Shown here: positions 63,565 to 64,000 of the stretch, one piece after another
Position numbering within the stretch: the first letter of the stretch is position 1
How the letters are laid out: the number at the start of each line of letters is the position of its first letter
Source: Trogon surrucura
Lineage: Eukaryota > Chordata > Aves > Trogoniformes > Trogonidae
Assembly: GCA_020746105.1 (NCBI GenBank)
Contig: CM036658.1
Span: 29,537,099-29,601,098 of the forward strand
Reading direction: 5' to 3'
DNA: 64,000 nucleotides
Translations under genes and position numbers: made by a program
Notes under the pieces: model-generated
Databases searched by the model: none
The model's input: only the letters and a program-made list of their open reading frames with translations
Told to the model about the DNA's origin: nothing

Positions 63565-64000
63565 AGAAACTGCACTGCATTGCCGAATTAAGACTTTCGT
63601 CCTTGAGCTGAGCTCTTTTCTGAACAAGTGCATAACTCTTGCTTACTAATTATGAAAAGAGACCCTGACCAGCCAGGTACAGCTCATGTTGAGAGCTTGT
63701 CCGTGAGAATGAAGATAAGACGCTTCTTGTACACCAGATGTGCATGGGAGTGAACAGGAGAGTATGATCAAAACAGACCTGGGAAATTCTGCTCTCCCTG
63801 TGTGATAACAGCGTGACTGAAGTAATACTTGAGCTAATAAGAAAAAAAAAAAAAAAAAAAAAAAAAAAGGAGGGGGGGGAAGAAGGAAGATCAGGATGAA
63901 CCCCTGAAAGAGATGCTGAACAAACTCGCTGAATTATCAACTAGACAGCAAGAAATAGAAGAAACCCTTAAACCAGTTCAGCTCCCCCATTACTATCAGC
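63169..64000 (+). pseudogene. gag: Endogenous retrovirus gag, interrupted by an insertion and cut by the window edge
   Basis: The ATG at 63169 opens a frame of 140 codons ending at the TAA at 63589-63591. Its first 100 or so residues look like a retroviral matrix domain: a short helical start, aromatic/Trp-containing helices (ending near 'TVWKTVIRTLEIMQAEKK') and a basic C-terminal tract. The frame then runs into a long A-run encoding lysines and stops in foreign sequence. After a second A-run the open frame resumes from about 63868 to the window end, in the same frame, with acidic, coiled-coil-like composition. The normal Gag polyprotein forms the virion core; here the frame is broken. The capsid and all later genes lie beyond the edge. 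Class II assignment rests on the lysine primer site and gag arrangement, not on a database search. Confidence 0.75.
63531..63872 (+). mobile_element. 306 bp insertion within gag, bounded by A29 and A27 direct repeats
   Basis: The motif AAG-A29-GGAG (63531-63566) recurs as AAG-A27-GGAG (63839-63872). The sequence between has stops in all frames and does not look like gag, whereas the flanks do. The offset between the two GGAG motifs is exactly 306 bases, so the gag frame is the same on both sides. The simplest reading is a polyadenylated retroposon inserted into an A-rich gag segment, with the second A-run being its tail plus duplicated target. I do not recognise the 270 or so unique bases. 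A template switch during reverse transcription is an alternative. Confidence 0.5.

Noticed and set aside
1-64000. CRISPR arrays, tRNA genes, rRNA genes
   Set aside because: No direct-repeat/spacer arrays and no cloverleaf or A/B-box pattern were recognised. The genome is vertebrate, where CRISPR is not expected.

Overview
The window is vertebrate nuclear DNA from a bird. Evidence: several 3'-truncated CR1 LINE copies of avian type, ending in the tandem octamer tail (ATTCTATG-like) typical of CR1; a class II endogenous retrovirus (ERV) with a lysine-type primer binding site; and one recognisable vertebrate developmental gene, PRDM6, with very long AT-rich introns and a GC-rich CpG-island promoter. 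There are no bacterial operons and no CRISPR arrays, and I recognised no tRNA or rRNA gene. The CR1 subfamily look suggests a non-galliform bird, but I cannot name the species.

PRDM6 lies on the minus strand and its 5' half is in the window. Reading right to left: a TATA-like promoter with a (GGGA)n G-quadruplex-prone tract (about 45.69-45.80 kb); a noncoding exon 1 ending at 45282 with a consensus donor; a 679 bp intron; exon 2 (44602-44069), holding the start codon and the first 175 residues; a 9.17 kb intron 2 with two internal CpG islands; exon 3 (34895-34588), encoding residues 176-278 (zinc-knuckle-like cluster and the start of the PR/SET domain); and at least 34.6 kb of intron 3 down to base 1. 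The rest of the PR/SET domain and the C-terminal zinc fingers were not found and should lie beyond the left edge.

Intron 3 (1-34587) is mostly unique AT-rich sequence. It holds an inverted pair of related CR1 copies (16.7 and 20.6 kb), an older CR1 fragment (5.1 kb), an ancient repeat fragment (3.0 kb), a possible solo LTR (23.8-24.2 kb), a two-block pentanucleotide microsatellite (20.84-20.99 kb), a hexanucleotide purine microsatellite (30.39-30.51 kb) and possible conserved noncoding sequence near 27 kb.

Upstream of PRDM6 (46-62.5 kb) are two more CpG islands (47.6-48.2 and 49.15-50.0 kb), then AT-rich intergenic DNA with three CR1 copies, one of which looks 5'-inverted. At the right edge, in the opposite orientation to PRDM6, a provirus begins: a 399 bp 5' LTR (62575-62973) with matching terminal inverted repeats, a primer binding site, a leader with a splice donor, and a gag frame broken by a roughly 306 bp poly(A)-bounded insertion. 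The rest of the provirus is outside the window. The five CpG islands between 39.7 and 50.0 kb suggest a broad regulatory domain over the gene's 5' end. I found no clearly novel system. The best leads are the nested insertion in the provirus, the CpG-island cluster and the inverted CR1 pair.
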